From: Hexactinellida sp. DTS-2022
Taxonomy: Eukaryota; Porifera; Hexactinellida
Direction of reading: 5' to 3'
NCBI GenBank assembly: GCA_028753945.1
Contig: JAPNXP010000012.1
Span: 62,001 to 126,000 of the forward strand
DNA: 64,000 nucleotides
Below the pieces are notes generated by a model, which was given only the letters and a program-made list of their open reading frames with translations, was not told where the DNA came from and did not search any database. Shown here piece by piece: positions 20,177-30,139 of this stretch. The first letter of the stretch is position 1, and each line of letters starts with the position of its first letter. A program made the position numbers and the translations under genes.

Positions 20177-21094
20177 ATGTATCGCCGTGTGTTTGCGGCT
20201 GCAGTGTCCGTAGTTACGCCTTCTGTTGTATGTTATGCCTACTCAATAAGAGATAAACCAATTGGAGATGGTATGTCGATCAGAAAACTGTTCGGCCAAA
20301 CAGCTGTTCTCTGTTCCAATGGGATCGGCACCGGAGACGACTGCTCGATTATAAACTCCTCTTTCTATTCCAAGTACAGCTCCTGGGACGACAACTGGGA
20401 CAGACGGGAGCCGGTGGGGCCCGACAGAGACCCCAAGGAGAGCGGGCCCCCGGACTCGAGTGGCGCTGACGCATTCGACAAGAAGAGCGAGAAAGTGGAG
20501 AAGCCGACCGCCACGCGTCACCTGATTCTGATCCGACACGGCCAGTACGACATGACGGGCAGCGAGGACGTGCACAAGACGCTCACGGAGCTGGGAAAGA
20601 CGCAGGCCAGACAGACCGGACTCCGCCTCAAGGAGATGGGCGTCAGCATCGAGAAGCTAGTCTACTCCTCCATGACGCGAGCGACAGAAACCGCGAAGAT
20701 AATTTCGCAGATCTCGCCCGACATCCCAATTCAGAGCTGCGACATGCTGCGGGAGGGCGCGCCCCACAGACCCGACCCGTCCCTGCGGCACTGGAAGCCC
20801 ACGGACCGGCAGTTCTTCCAGGACGGGGCCAGGACCGAGGCTGCCTTCCGGAAGTACTTCCACCGAGCCGCCCCCGAGCAGAAGGAGACCTCCACCGAGG
20901 TGCTCGTGTGCCACGCAAACGTTATTCGGTACTTCGTGTGTCGGGCCCTGCAGCTGCCCCCGGAGGCCTGGCTGAGAATGAGTGTCGGCAACTGCAGTCT
21001 GACCTTCATAACCATCCGACCCAACGGGCGCGTCTCGCTACGGGGCCTAGGGGACACCGGGCACCTGCCGCAGGAAAATGTCACCTTCAATTGA
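20177..21094 (+). CDS. PGAM5: Mitochondrial Ser/Thr protein phosphatase PGAM5
   Basis: A single exon of 305 residues. PGAM5 is a histidine-phosphatase-fold enzyme of the mitochondrial membranes that dephosphorylates Ser/Thr (and His) and takes part in mitophagy and KEAP1/ASK1 signalling. The hydrophobic N-terminus (residues about 6-24) is the membrane anchor. The multimerisation motif WDDNWD is at 70-75. The catalytic RHG carries H121 in LILIRHGQYD, and the second histidine is H246 in VCHANVIRYF. The conserved WMRLSVGN-type region appears as RMSVGNCSL. Length and motif order match animal PGAM5. It converges on the LRAT-fold gene, 202 nt away. Confidence 0.93.
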   Translation: MYRRVFAAAVSVVTPSVVCYAYSIRDKPIGDGMSIRKLFGQTAVLCSNGIGTGDDCSIINSSFYSKYSSWDDNWDRREPVGPDRDPKESGPPDSSGADAFDKKSEKVEKPTATRHLILIRHGQYDMTGSEDVHKTLTELGKTQARQTGLRLKEMGVSIEKLVYSSMTRATETAKIISQISPDIPIQSCDMLREGAPHRPDPSLRHWKPTDRQFFQDGARTEAAFRKYFHRAAPEQKETSTEVLVCHANVIRYFVCRALQLPPEAWLRMSVGNCSLTFITIRPNGRVSLRGLGDTGHLPQENVTFN

Positions 21095-21296
21095 GTGGGC
21101 TCACACCCTATACGATTATAGAACAATTTGTATTATTATTGTTTAGTTGTTGTTGTTTATTGACAAGTGTGTTTAATTTGATATTTGTTAGTCACTAATT
21201 ACTTTTAGAAGAATTGGTATCAACCGTTAAAATGCTCCGCAATAACTTTAATACAATATACTGTACATCACTGCCTATAAGATTCCACCAGTGGGG

Positions 21297-21911
21297 TCAG
21301 AGTTCATGTTGGCAGAGGAGAGGCGACCTGTCTGCCTCTAGAATGGGATCATCGTCCTCGTCCCAGAAGAACCCCTGCGGGTCCCCCTCCACCCCGGTGC
21401 CCGGGTCCAGCCTGGCCGAGCGGGCCCACTCTATCTTGCAGAAAACCGCAAAGTCCTCCGAGCTGGAGAACTTGTGGTACTCTAGGTGGCTGGGGTTGTC
21501 TGCTATGTAGCTGGCTATGTTTATGACGTCATCCGGGGACTTAAGGTTCGCTCTCTCGTCGTACAGAACTCTGTACAGGTTGTGGTTGGAGGTGAACTTG
21601 AGTATATCGATTATAGAGCACTTCTCCCTCCTCCCCTTGCGTTCGTACAGTGCCACCTTGAGGAACATGTCGCTCGTGGGGTCGTTCTCCAATAGGATGC
21701 CGTGCACGTAGCTAGTTCGCTTCCAGAAAGGAGCGATGCAGAGAATTGGACTTGTAATCTCCACAACGACGTGGTCTGCCACGTTGAGAATGCTCACCTC
21801 GGGCACTAGCTCGATCTCCAACTCGCTCGCGCTCGGGTTTATTTCTTGTAAATACTGATTTCTGTAGGAGTCCACGCTGCTCTTCTGCCTGCCATTTCTT
21901 AAACCGAACAT
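21297..21911 (-). CDS. LRAT-like (NlpC/P60-type) domain protein with substituted catalytic residues
   Basis: 204 residues on the minus strand, ATG at 21911. Residues about 40-165 resemble the LRAT/HRASLS fold: an opening strand VADHVVVEI, a histidine in SYVHGILLEN (H70), and a C-terminal helix motif where active members have Asn-Cys-Glu-His-Phe. Here that reads SSSEDFAVFC (149-158): the nucleophilic cysteine position is Ser (S151) and the following His is Asp. C158 corresponds to a non-catalytic position. LRAT-family enzymes are thiol acyltransferases or phospholipases, so this copy is probably not catalytic, like other LRAT-domain pseudoenzymes. The tail is acidic (DEDDDP). The fold call rests on motif pattern alone and could be wrong. 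Confidence 0.5.
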   Translation of the reverse strand: MFGLRNGRQKSSVDSYRNQYLQEINPSASELEIELVPEVSILNVADHVVVEITSPILCIAPFWKRTSYVHGILLENDPTSDMFLKVALYERKGRREKCSIIDILKFTSNHNLYRVLYDERANLKSPDDVINIASYIADNPSHLEYHKFSSSEDFAVFCKIEWARSARLDPGTGVEGDPQGFFWDEDDDPILEADRSPLLCQHEL

Positions 21912-22402
21912 GATGCGATGATGGCCTAAATCTACTGCACTAATATACAGTGTAACCTTGTAAAGAGTGCATACTTGTGAACATATAAGTAACTTAAATT
22001 AAGAAATGTTAATTAGCCATTTTGAATCTAACGCCACTCGTTAGGATTCATATATTGCATTGTTGGACTGAAGACAAATATCACCATTTCATTCGAAAGA
22101 ACTGCCAAGTTTTCTTGCCACTCTCAGTGGGTTCTAAACATTTGTTGAAATTCCAAAGCAAGAAATTTGTAACAATGCTGCATACATTGCAATTACTTGT
22201 ACGAATATCATATTTCATTCTCAAACCAAATTGTTGTGTAGATTAGCATTCCTATCATCCCTAGATAGAAACCCAGTTTTATAATTTATACCTGCTTATT
22301 CAGTGTGGCTGATAATTTGTTGTCACATAGGGCACTAATTTATTGCAAACTAATTAACCAATTCATTACATTCACAACTATTGCTCTATATAGCAGTTAT
22401 CG
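21912..22402. other. Divergent intergenic region between LRAT-like (-) and LEM (+) genes
   Basis: About 490 nt of AT-rich DNA with no supported gene. It separates two divergently oriented starts and presumably holds both promoters. The motif CTATATAG at about 22385-22392 lies close to the LEM ATG and could be a core promoter element. Confidence 0.4.
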
Positions 22403-23540
22403 ATGTCTCAGAGATACGTCGACCTGTCATCAGATGACGACGGAAAAAGAGACGCAGAGGCTAAGAGAAAGGTACAGCATTCATGTTTAAAAACTGTTAA
22501 GTGTCACTAATTATTCGTTTATCCCTCTAGGCTTACAAGCGGCGCTCTCTAGGCGGCCCCATTTACAACCGCGAGCACTTCATGAGGGAGGTCGTGACGT
22601 ACACGGACGAGGAGCTATTCCAGCAGCTCAAGAGATACAACTTCGACTGCGGCCCCATATCTGGCAGCACGCGGAAAGTATACCAAAAGAAACTCGCGGA
22701 TAAAATGGTGGAGGGCCCCCCGCCCCCGCCCCCGAGGATGCAGAGACGCTCCATGGGCCCAACCATCCGGTCTCTGCCGGCCAGGATGCCGGAACCCGAC
22801 CCAGAAGATGACGTCATCTCAGGGTCCTCCGGCAGCGACGTGGAAGCGGTGACGTTTGAACCAGATTTCATTCAAAAGTAACATAGCCATAAATAATATT
22901 ATTGTTGTTTATATGTCTATATTGCAGATCTCATCCCAACTTGCAAGAGAACTCCAATCCCATTTATTTGAACAGCAAAGGTCAGAAGAAGTCGGCCCCC
23001 GCGCATAAGGACGTCACTACCGAGAGCTTGCTGCCCTCGATACAACTCAAGCGCATCGACACGGAGCAGAAGTCCGTCTCTCCGCCCCGAGAGGAACGCG
23101 CCAAGCCCCCTCCCAAGATACAGCCCATGCACAAAGAGAAAGTTAAACCGAGACCCAAGTCCAGCCCGGGTCGAGACACGGCGCCCAAGGAGGAGGTGTC
23201 CGTCTGGGCGCAGATAGTCATCCTTTTCATCTGTCTGCTCGTCACTGTGCTCTTCCTGTCCTACATTCAGTCCACCGACACCCTCCCCTCTCTCCCCGAC
23301 CTCCCTGTCGCCCCCCCGGCCACAGAGGCGCATATTCCCATAGAACCTGTGGACGCCTACAACGCCACTCAGCACACAGAGCCCGACCCGGAGCCTCGCA
23401 TTCCATCCGTAGCCACGGACGGAGACCCCGGCACTAAGAGCAACAGCAGCGAGAGCAGCAAGAAAAAGAAGGAGGACAAAAAGAAGAAAACTTCGACGAG
23501 TAAGAAACCAAAAGAATCTCAGAAACAAAATGCAAGATAG
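22403..23540 (+). CDS. LEM-domain inner nuclear membrane protein (emerin/LAP2-like)
   Basis: Three exons, 22403-22471, 22531-22877 and 22928-23540, with introns of 59 and 50 nt (GT-AG, phases 0 and 2), give 342 residues. The LEM domain is at about 46-80 (TYTDEELFQQLKRYNFDCG, then STRKVYQKKL), the fold that binds BAF on chromatin. A Pro-rich and Ser-rich nucleoplasmic region follows. One transmembrane helix (VWAQIVILFICLLVTVLFLS, about 233-253) precedes a luminal tail of roughly 87 residues that ends in Lys-rich sequence. The one-helix, N-terminal-LEM layout resembles emerin and LAP2 rather than MAN1/LEM2, which have two helices. Assignment to emerin specifically is not possible. Confidence 0.82.
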
Positions 23541-23759
23541 GAGAGTCAACTCTTGATAGTAGCAGACCTAGATGTCCTCCAATTTCTCTACAAGCCTACT
23601 GTTAAACAGATACTCTGTATTATGTAATTAATTCATTCTTAGTTAAATATAGATTTTATTGAAATATTCTCTCGTGTACTCCACCCCCCTAAGTATATTT
23701 ATATTGTGTTATTCATCACTGATTGAATGGGGATAATTATAGTGCTCGTGTAGGGACCA

Positions 23760-24821
23760 ATGTCTCAGCTGGTTGCCATCGGGCTCATTGAGAGGGACAA
23801 GAAGCAGTTGCTTGAGTTCACATGGGTCTATCCTATGATGGACACTCCCATCAAAGAGCTGTTGGTAAGGAAGTGTCCCCCCAACCACCTGACCGAGTCC
23901 AACCAGTATGCACTGCCATACGTGTTCGGACATGGCGAGGGGTTTTGGTACTACTTGCTGGCCAGCAAGTTCGATAGCGAGGAGTACTCCGTCTATGTTA
24001 CTGACATATGTTTCGGGTTGATATGCAAAGATTTCCATCCTGAGAAATATAATGACATCCTGCAGGCTCTCTTGCAAACATTCCTTTCTACCAACAGCGT
24101 AGTTGCTGTATTGAAGTCCTATCTGAGTCTGATTGCCAAGAAGAGCATGGAAGTGGCGGGTAGCGAGGCTGGGATTCTGAAACTTAGTTCCTATGACCCG
24201 AGGAGAGCCTTCATAGCATGTCCGCTAAAGCCACTTATTCTGCAGTTCGGAATAGAGTCCATCTTGCTGTATAACGCCCTCCTATTGAAGTGCCGCGTGG
24301 TGGTCTACTCCTCCCAGCTGGAGCCGCTGCTGGCCTTCACGCGCACGCTCCCGCTGCTGGCGCTGCACAGGCAGAACTGGGGCATCCTCTTCCCGTACGT
24401 GGACCTGGTGGAGCAGGAGCTGGCAGCTCTGCAGAAGCAGCCGGCATACGTGGCTGGGTTTCTGGACCCGGCTGTTGAGAACCGCGTGGACCTGTACGAC
24501 TTGTTCGTTAACATCTCCTCCTCCACTATAAGCATAGCAGAACACGCCAAGAGCACGTTCAGTCTGAGCAAGGCTCACAAAGAGATAGCGAAGCTAATGC
24601 TGGAGGTAGCCAACGACCCTGACAAGTCAGACCAACAGGCCATCAAGGAGATTAACCTGAAGACAAAGGAACTGTTGTCAAATCTTAAGAGCTTAGCCGT
24701 TCAAGAGGATGGGAGTGTTGGAGTGATCTCTTTCGAGATTTTGAAACAGAGAAAGTTCACAGCTACAATGAGCAACTTCTTGTTTGCTCTAGCCACAGTG
24801 GAAGGACTAACTCAGCCCTGA
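23760..24821 (+). CDS. DENND10: DENN domain-containing protein 10 (FAM45-type)
   Basis: A single exon of 353 residues, the usual length of DENND10/FAM45. The protein fills one DENN module with upstream, core and downstream parts in order. Recognisable pieces are the start MSQLVAIGLIERDK, YVFGHGEGFWYYLL, LLLKCRVVVYS and the late VDLYDLFVNISSSTISIAEH. DENN proteins act as Rab exchange factors; DENND10 is linked to late-endosome and Rab27 biology in mammals. No membrane segment or signal peptide is seen. AATAAA at 24954-24959, about 130 nt after the stop, is a likely poly(A) signal. Confidence 0.87.
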   Translation: MSQLVAIGLIERDKKQLLEFTWVYPMMDTPIKELLVRKCPPNHLTESNQYALPYVFGHGEGFWYYLLASKFDSEEYSVYVTDICFGLICKDFHPEKYNDILQALLQTFLSTNSVVAVLKSYLSLIAKKSMEVAGSEAGILKLSSYDPRRAFIACPLKPLILQFGIESILLYNALLLKCRVVVYSSQLEPLLAFTRTLPLLALHRQNWGILFPYVDLVEQELAALQKQPAYVAGFLDPAVENRVDLYDLFVNISSSTISIAEHAKSTFSLSKAHKEIAKLMLEVANDPDKSDQQAIKEINLKTKELLSNLKSLAVQEDGSVGVISFEILKQRKFTATMSNFLFALATVEGLTQP

Positions 24822-24953
24822 TTTTATTACTAATGTTTTGAGTGTTTTGAATTGTTGTTTGAAAATTCTTATTGACTATATATTTATTAATTATTTCCAA
24901 ATCATTAATGATTAATTGGGTAATTTACCTTTATTATATCCCGGTATATCCAC

Positions 24954-24959
24954 AATAAA
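24954..24959 (+). terminator. Poly(A) signal AATAAA of DENND10
   Basis: A canonical hexamer 133 nt after the DENND10 stop, in AT-rich DNA. Confidence 0.4.
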
Positions 24960-25208
24960 TAATAATACAATTTAATAGAACGTAACATTCTAATTTATCC
25001 GTTTGAACTGAAAGAGACAGATAATATTTCTTACATAATAAAAGTGCATAAATGTAATAATTTTGAGTCATAACTAAGGACAATGACTATTAAGGTATGC
25101 TTAATATTGTTATGAAGTCACTCAGTGCGCCTCGAGACATAATAACTACTGGCTGTACATACAGTAGCGGTCAGCATGGAATTGTGAATCCAGAGAGAGA
25201 TTATTTCA

Positions 25209-25391
25209 ATGTTATCGCACATAGTATTTAGTGTAAGCCCTAAGCTTATTGAATTGATTCAGAAACATTTATATATCTGTTTGTTGGCTCTTACTCTGAT
25301 AGCTAGCTACTCAATCTCCACTCAACATACTCATAAGAGCAATGTCTCAAGCGAATGGAAAAAACGATTGTTAGTTATTTATGCTTTGTGA
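25209..25391 (+). CDS. Candidate small protein, 60 residues, one hydrophobic helix
   Basis: An ATG frame of 60 residues between DENND10 and the SH2 adaptor. A hydrophobic segment (LYICLLALTLIASYSIS) is flanked by polar ends, as in small membrane proteins. An AATAAA at 25413-25418, 22 nt after the stop, would close a very short transcript before the next ATG at 25452. The DNA is AT-rich, which by itself favours hydrophobic chance frames, and no family is recognised. Confidence 0.25.
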   Translation: MLSHIVFSVSPKLIELIQKHLYICLLALTLIASYSISTQHTHKSNVSSEWKKRLLVIYAL

Positions 25392-25451
25392 TTTGTTGTT
25401 ATAATAAAGTCCACCCATTTATCGAGTGTAATTCCTTCTACAGATTTCAAC

Positions 25452-28128
25452 ATGGTGGTGAGCAGCTCCTCCAGGAGAGAGGTGGTCAGAACTAACATGG
25501 ACATTTCTCTGAAGAAAGCTCTGGATCCCGTCCTCAAGAGGTGGGGCTACCGCGACATCAGCAAGGTTACGCCCCAATTGAGGTACTATGAGTTGGCACT
25601 CAAGTCCGATACAATGGCAGGAGACACTTCTGGGATGGAGGTATTCATAAAAGCTCCCGATTCAACTGACAGAGTTCTAAGAGGGTTCCATCCGTTCATC
25701 AACAGAACATCTGTGAGTAACTGAGAGATCAGTAATTAAATGTATAAATACATCCTTTTAAGCTGTCCCTTTGTAGCTGAAGAACTTCACTCAGGAGTAC
25801 TTGAAGATCGACGGTTGGTACCTGACGCGGGAGAGTTCCACCGGAGACGGACAGCTATCCCTCGCTGTGACGTAAGCAGAGAATATATAGATATATTGCA
25901 CTTGTTTCATGGCTAATTTGTAGGTTCTGTCATCAACTGCGTCATTTTAAAATCAATTTCTGTCCACAAGAGGGTTATTATAAGATCGCTTCTAAGAGCT
26001 TTGAAAACCTTCATCAGCTCTTCAGCTACTACACCGATCATCCTTTGAAGAAGACCTCGGAAGGAGTGGTATACCTCCTGAACCCAATTCTAGGCAAGCA
26101 AAAGGTGAGCTAATTCCATCTCCACCCATCTCTGTGCCGGCCTTATATTGACCAATGAGATCTCCATAGTCGTACTTGCACTACTTAAGCTGCCTATTCA
26201 TGCTAGCATGTAGGTATAATGCTCAGTTTATTTACAGATTTTTATTCTCTATTTTTCAAGGTTGATGATAAGCCGCACGAACCAGTTCCGACAAGGCCAT
26301 GTAAGTTGTCTCTGTTTAATGGCAGTTCCATTCTAATGAGAACTGCTATTTTATAACCACTTCAATGTTATTTATACTGCTTTTATTCTGTATTACAGAC
26401 CCTGTTTCTGATGCATCTAAGGGAGACCCGGGTAACAGACCCCTCCCTCCTCTTCCAGGGGATGAAAATTCCCACTTTTCCCCTCCTCATCCAGTGGACC
26501 CAAAGCACCACTCTGTCCCTCCTCCAGTGGACCCAAAGCACCACTCTGTACCTCCTCAAGTGGACCCAAAGCACCACTCTGTCCCTCCTCAAGTGGACCC
26601 AAAGCACCACCTTCCTTCAAGAGAATCCCAAAATAGTCTACACTCCACAGAATCCTCTTCGAAACATCCCGAATTAATCTCCCGGCCCCTCCCGGAAATC
26701 CCTCCTCCCGATGAGCCTCCTCAACCAAGCATCAAGCCTCCTCAATCAAGCATCAAGCCTCCTCAATCAAGCATCAAGCAGAAACCGAGCAAGCCAGATA
26801 TACGTAGCAAGAATCATAATCCCAACTCAATAAAGCCGTCGATCGCTCATCAGCTAGTGCCTTCTTATCCAGACAAAGTGAAGAACCTTGTAGCGACTCC
26901 GCTAATTCTGTCTCCTCAAGTATCTCCTATGACTCCTATTACACACAACCAAAACAACAACTGTGACAATTCCCCTCCGCCCCCGCTTCCTCGAACCGAT
27001 CCCAAGCTCTCTCTCAAAGCTCCTCCTTCCCCTCCCACATCAAATCCTGTAAATGCTAATCTAGCCACCAGAGGGGAGACCCAAGCATTGAAAAAAAGCA
27101 AATCTTTCAAGATGCAAAATTGCAATCCTTCCAACATCTCCCCCACTCCCCAGACAGACAGCCTCCCGCTCCCCTGGCAAGAGGTCTACTCGACTACACA
27201 GAAGAAGTACTACTTCTATAACACCGAGACGTGTGTTACGAGTTGGAAGCATCCAATCACTTCCAAAGATTCTTTTCTGAACTCAAAACAAGAATGCACG
27301 GCAAAGATGCCTACGAACTCCGTTTCTTCAACGGATCTCTGTACACGCGGGCCCCTAAGACAGAGATCTCAGTCCAACATAACAGGCCATCGGCCCGAGA
27401 GGAAGACGGCCTCCCCCGAAAAGTCGGATCTCTTCACAGCTATCAACGTCCCCGAACGCGGACACTCGGACTCACAAAGGAAAGATTTAAACAGAACAGC
27501 ACCAAACCATCACAATCACTCAGAATTTCCCCCAAAGCCTAAGAACAAGCAAGCAAATATCCCACAGCGCAAAGAGTCTCCCTATGACATTCTCCCTGCA
27601 AATTCTTCCCCATCTCCCTCCAACCAGCCCAACCAATCCAACCCGTTTCCAGTTCAGTTAAAGCCTATTAAAGTGAGCAACCGACAATATTCCCCGCGCG
27701 AGTCAGGCAAGTTCTCAGATCCTGTCAGCAAATCTCCTCCTTCTAAGCCCTCTCCTATTCCTAACTCCGCTCCCGCTGCCAAGCCCGTTAAATTCGGCAA
27801 ATACAACATACCGGCGCCTCCCCCCAACATCCCGTCTGCTTTCTCTGCCGAGACTACGCCTAACGGCAACCCCTCATCCAAGTCTAAGTACTTGACCCTC
27901 CCCAATAGGAACACGAATAGCACCAGAAACGGTCTCATCGACAGCATACAGAAGTTTAAGCCGAACCAGCTTAGGTCTGTCACGCCAGACCGGGCGCCCC
28001 CCACTCCAGTCGATAATGACAACAACGTCCTAGCAGTGTTGAGGAAGCGAGTGGAGCAGCGAAGCAAGTTCATACAAGATTCTGACCAGTCCGACTCCTC
28101 TTATGAAGACGCGGATGCAGATTGGTAG
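25452..28128 (+). CDS. SH2-WW-proline-rich adaptor protein
   Basis: Five exons (25452-25712, 25777-25871, 25924-26104, 26261-26300, 26399-28128) with GT-AG introns of 64, 52, 156 and 98 nt give 768 residues. Phases agree at every junction. Residues about 80-180 form an SH2 domain assembled from exons 1-3; the phosphotyrosine-binding arginine is R105 in WYLTRESS, followed by a beta-D strand RHFKINF and LHQLFSYY. A polyproline region with 11-residue and 7-residue tandem repeats follows. A WW domain lies at about 447-480 (LPLPWQEVYSTTQKKYYFYN, then TSWKHP). The rest is Pro/Ser/Asn-rich with PPxP motifs suited to SH3 partners. It has no catalytic domain, so it is an adaptor in tyrosine-kinase signalling. 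I know of no named family with this order. Confidence 0.75.
26494..26625 (+). repeat. Four 33-bp coding tandem repeats
   Basis: Units begin GTGGACCCAAAGCACCAC at 26494, 26527, 26560 and 26593, a period of exactly 33 nt. Each encodes VDPKHHSVPP plus P or Q; the fourth unit has diverged (HLPSRE). DNA identity is high, so the array expanded recently or is being homogenised. It lies in the proline-rich part of the SH2-WW adaptor. Confidence 0.85.
26716..26778 (+). repeat. Three 21-bp coding tandem repeats
   Basis: Units at 26716, 26737 and 26758 encode PPQ(P/S)SIK. The second and third are identical at the DNA level. It is a second short array in the same proline-rich region. Confidence 0.85.
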
Positions 28129-28437
28129 GGCGAGGATAGCTGATGACATGATGTATGTATCGTGTTTGTAGTTCTAACTCTCTTTGTAAATACTGAAATA
28201 ATAATCTTTTATCGCACTCTGTTAAATATAGGAATAATATTCTGATGAATTGCCCAAAGTTGTCTTTTGAGTTGTGAAACTTATAATTTGTATGTGTTTA
28301 ATGGTTTGTTTATGTAAACAAATAACACTTCGTATATGGAAGATTATCCGAGGTATTTAATTTTGCTTTACGCACGCGATTACGCTTTACGCAGTTATAA
28401 CAAACTGATTAGAAACAATCTAATGAGTTGTTTGTAA
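28129..28437. other. Short intergenic region
   Basis: About 310 nt, AT-rich, no gene. A short direct repeat TTTACGCA(C/G) occurs twice near 28368-28394. Confidence 0.4.
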
Positions 28438-29595
28438 ATGAAGGAAGCGAGGAATAGAAGGAACAGGCCCCGTATTACATGCTGTATTTGCGTCTGTTGT
28501 TGTACATTCTGCATATTCGCAGTTGTCCTGCTTGCGTTTGTTACGTACCACGGTGTAATCCTGTTGGTGTTCTACCTCGACGGACAGGGGGGATCCACAC
28601 CAACCTGTCGAAGCTATTTCGTCCCCCCTGATATGTATACAAACACAACTAATATTTCGAATCCTCTCTCCGCAAACAATTATTCAAACATAAGCGGCTT
28701 CGGTTATAGACTTAACCAGGCCAGGACCATAGGCTTGCACAATAGCTACCATATAATGAACTCGTTTTTCAGTGCTACCTCTTGGGCCTCGTACATGTGT
28801 GTGTTCGTCCGGGAGTGGCGCTACACTCACCCCAGTCTTAGGGACCAGCTGGAACAAGGGTATCGAGTGTTCGAGCTGGACATTCATGCTCGCGATGACG
28901 CGTTGATGGTGTACCACGTGCAAATGTTCGACCAGCTGACCACGTGCTACTGTCTTAGCGAATGCTTGCGAGAAGTAGAATTGTGGTCTGAGGCTAACCC
29001 ATGGCATTTCCCCATTTTCCTCTTGTTCGAGTTTAAAAACAAGAGATACGAAGATGCCTACATATACCGAGGAAACCAGGTTGAGTTTAAGCACATGTCT
29101 GCTCTGGAGCAGGAGATCATACAAGCGATTGGAGGGAAGTTGGTCACTCCTCAGTTGCTGCGCGGTGACTACTCCAGCCTTATTGCAGCAGTTAATGACT
29201 CGGGTTGGCCGCTAATTAGCGAGATGCGGGGGCGAGTTCTTGCAGTGCTCTGGGAGGAAAGTGGATTGCTTGACACGTACCTTACTGCTACACGCACTGA
29301 TGAACCAATCTTATTCACGATTGAGAGATCGGATAATCAGCTTAACGGGGCGATTGGAAAGTTTGACAATCCCCTGAACAACCAGCTTAGTATTAACTCC
29401 TCTATTGAGGCTGGTTACTTGGTGAGAACGAGAGTGGACGCATTTCTTAACTTCGATTCAGAACGTAGATTCGAAGCACTCAGCTCAAAAGCTCAACTGC
29501 TTATGACCGACATTGTGTACCGACCATTATTCGACGATTTGAAGATGCACTGCTCGGTTTTAACTAATGTGTCCGAGTTTGTTTGTATAAGTTGA
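28438..29595 (+). CDS. Membrane-anchored PI-specific phospholipase C of the calcium-dependent bacterial/fungal type
   Basis: A single exon of 385 residues. A basic start (RNRRNRPR) precedes a Cys-rich hydrophobic segment at about 14-48, so the protein is anchored with a lumenal or extracellular catalytic domain; many N-x-S/T sites (71-86 region and later) agree. Catalytic features of the PLC X-type TIM barrel are H101-N102 in GLHNSYH, the acidic pair in FELDIH (E147, D149), and H160 in VYHVQMFD. The block TTCYCLSECLREVELWSEAN, followed by FPIFLLFEFKN, is characteristic of the family sometimes called PI-PLC-C1, best known in bacteria and fungi, rather than eukaryotic PLC-beta/gamma/delta or PLCXD. 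No PH, EF, Y or C2 domains are present. Substrate is inferred. Confidence 0.68.
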   Translation: MKEARNRRNRPRITCCICVCCCTFCIFAVVLLAFVTYHGVILLVFYLDGQGGSTPTCRSYFVPPDMYTNTTNISNPLSANNYSNISGFGYRLNQARTIGLHNSYHIMNSFFSATSWASYMCVFVREWRYTHPSLRDQLEQGYRVFELDIHARDDALMVYHVQMFDQLTTCYCLSECLREVELWSEANPWHFPIFLLFEFKNKRYEDAYIYRGNQVEFKHMSALEQEIIQAIGGKLVTPQLLRGDYSSLIAAVNDSGWPLISEMRGRVLAVLWEESGLLDTYLTATRTDEPILFTIERSDNQLNGAIGKFDNPLNNQLSINSSIEAGYLVRTRVDAFLNFDSERRFEALSSKAQLLMTDIVYRPLFDDLKMHCSVLTNVSEFVCIS

Positions 29596-30139
29596 GGTTT
29601 GTAACTTTACGAGATTTTAGCAAGCTGCATTTTACTTTTTGTATTATAATTATTATGACATTAATAGCATCAAACTAAATGTTGCCAAATGTCTCAATAG
29701 TCAATACACTAAACTAAAGAAATCAATGAGATATAGTAATGACTTTACTAATAATTGCAACTATTCAAGTTCGGGGAGGGGTCCGGATAATTATTGGTCC
29801 TTCGTACAAGTACCACTGAAGTCTGAAATTAAATGTGTCGCGTTTGTTAACTGACATTTGCAAAACTGTACTGTTTACAGTCCTTACAAGCAATTAATTG
29901 GTGACGCTCGACTGTAAGTAATTAGTATTTATAGCTGAGTTCCCAAAATAGACCGAACAATATAACGGATATAAAATCTGTATTATATCATCCCAAGTTC
30001 GTGAGAGAGGGTATCTTGCATTGTTCGTTTAATTTGTTGCTTGATGCGATCTGGGCTGTATAAATATAGCAGATTTTATAAGTAAATAGGTTTAGTGTGC
30101 AGCACTCGCAGTCTAATTATCCAAAAGCTAATATTTGAA
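29596..30139. other. Intergenic region upstream of the EVI5-like gene
   Basis: AT-rich, no supported gene. The open frame at 29639-29854 begins with TTG and is of low complexity. A TATA-like TATAAATA occurs near the 3' end. Confidence 0.4.
30059..30066 (+). promoter_or_regulatory. TATA-like box of the EVI5-like gene
   Basis: TATAAATA, 74 nt before the ATG at 30140. Predicted from sequence and position only. Confidence 0.4.

Noticed and set aside
27231-27542. 103-residue alternative frame in the SH2-WW gene
   Set aside because: It overlaps the main coding frame, which carries the WW domain and runs uninterrupted to 28128.
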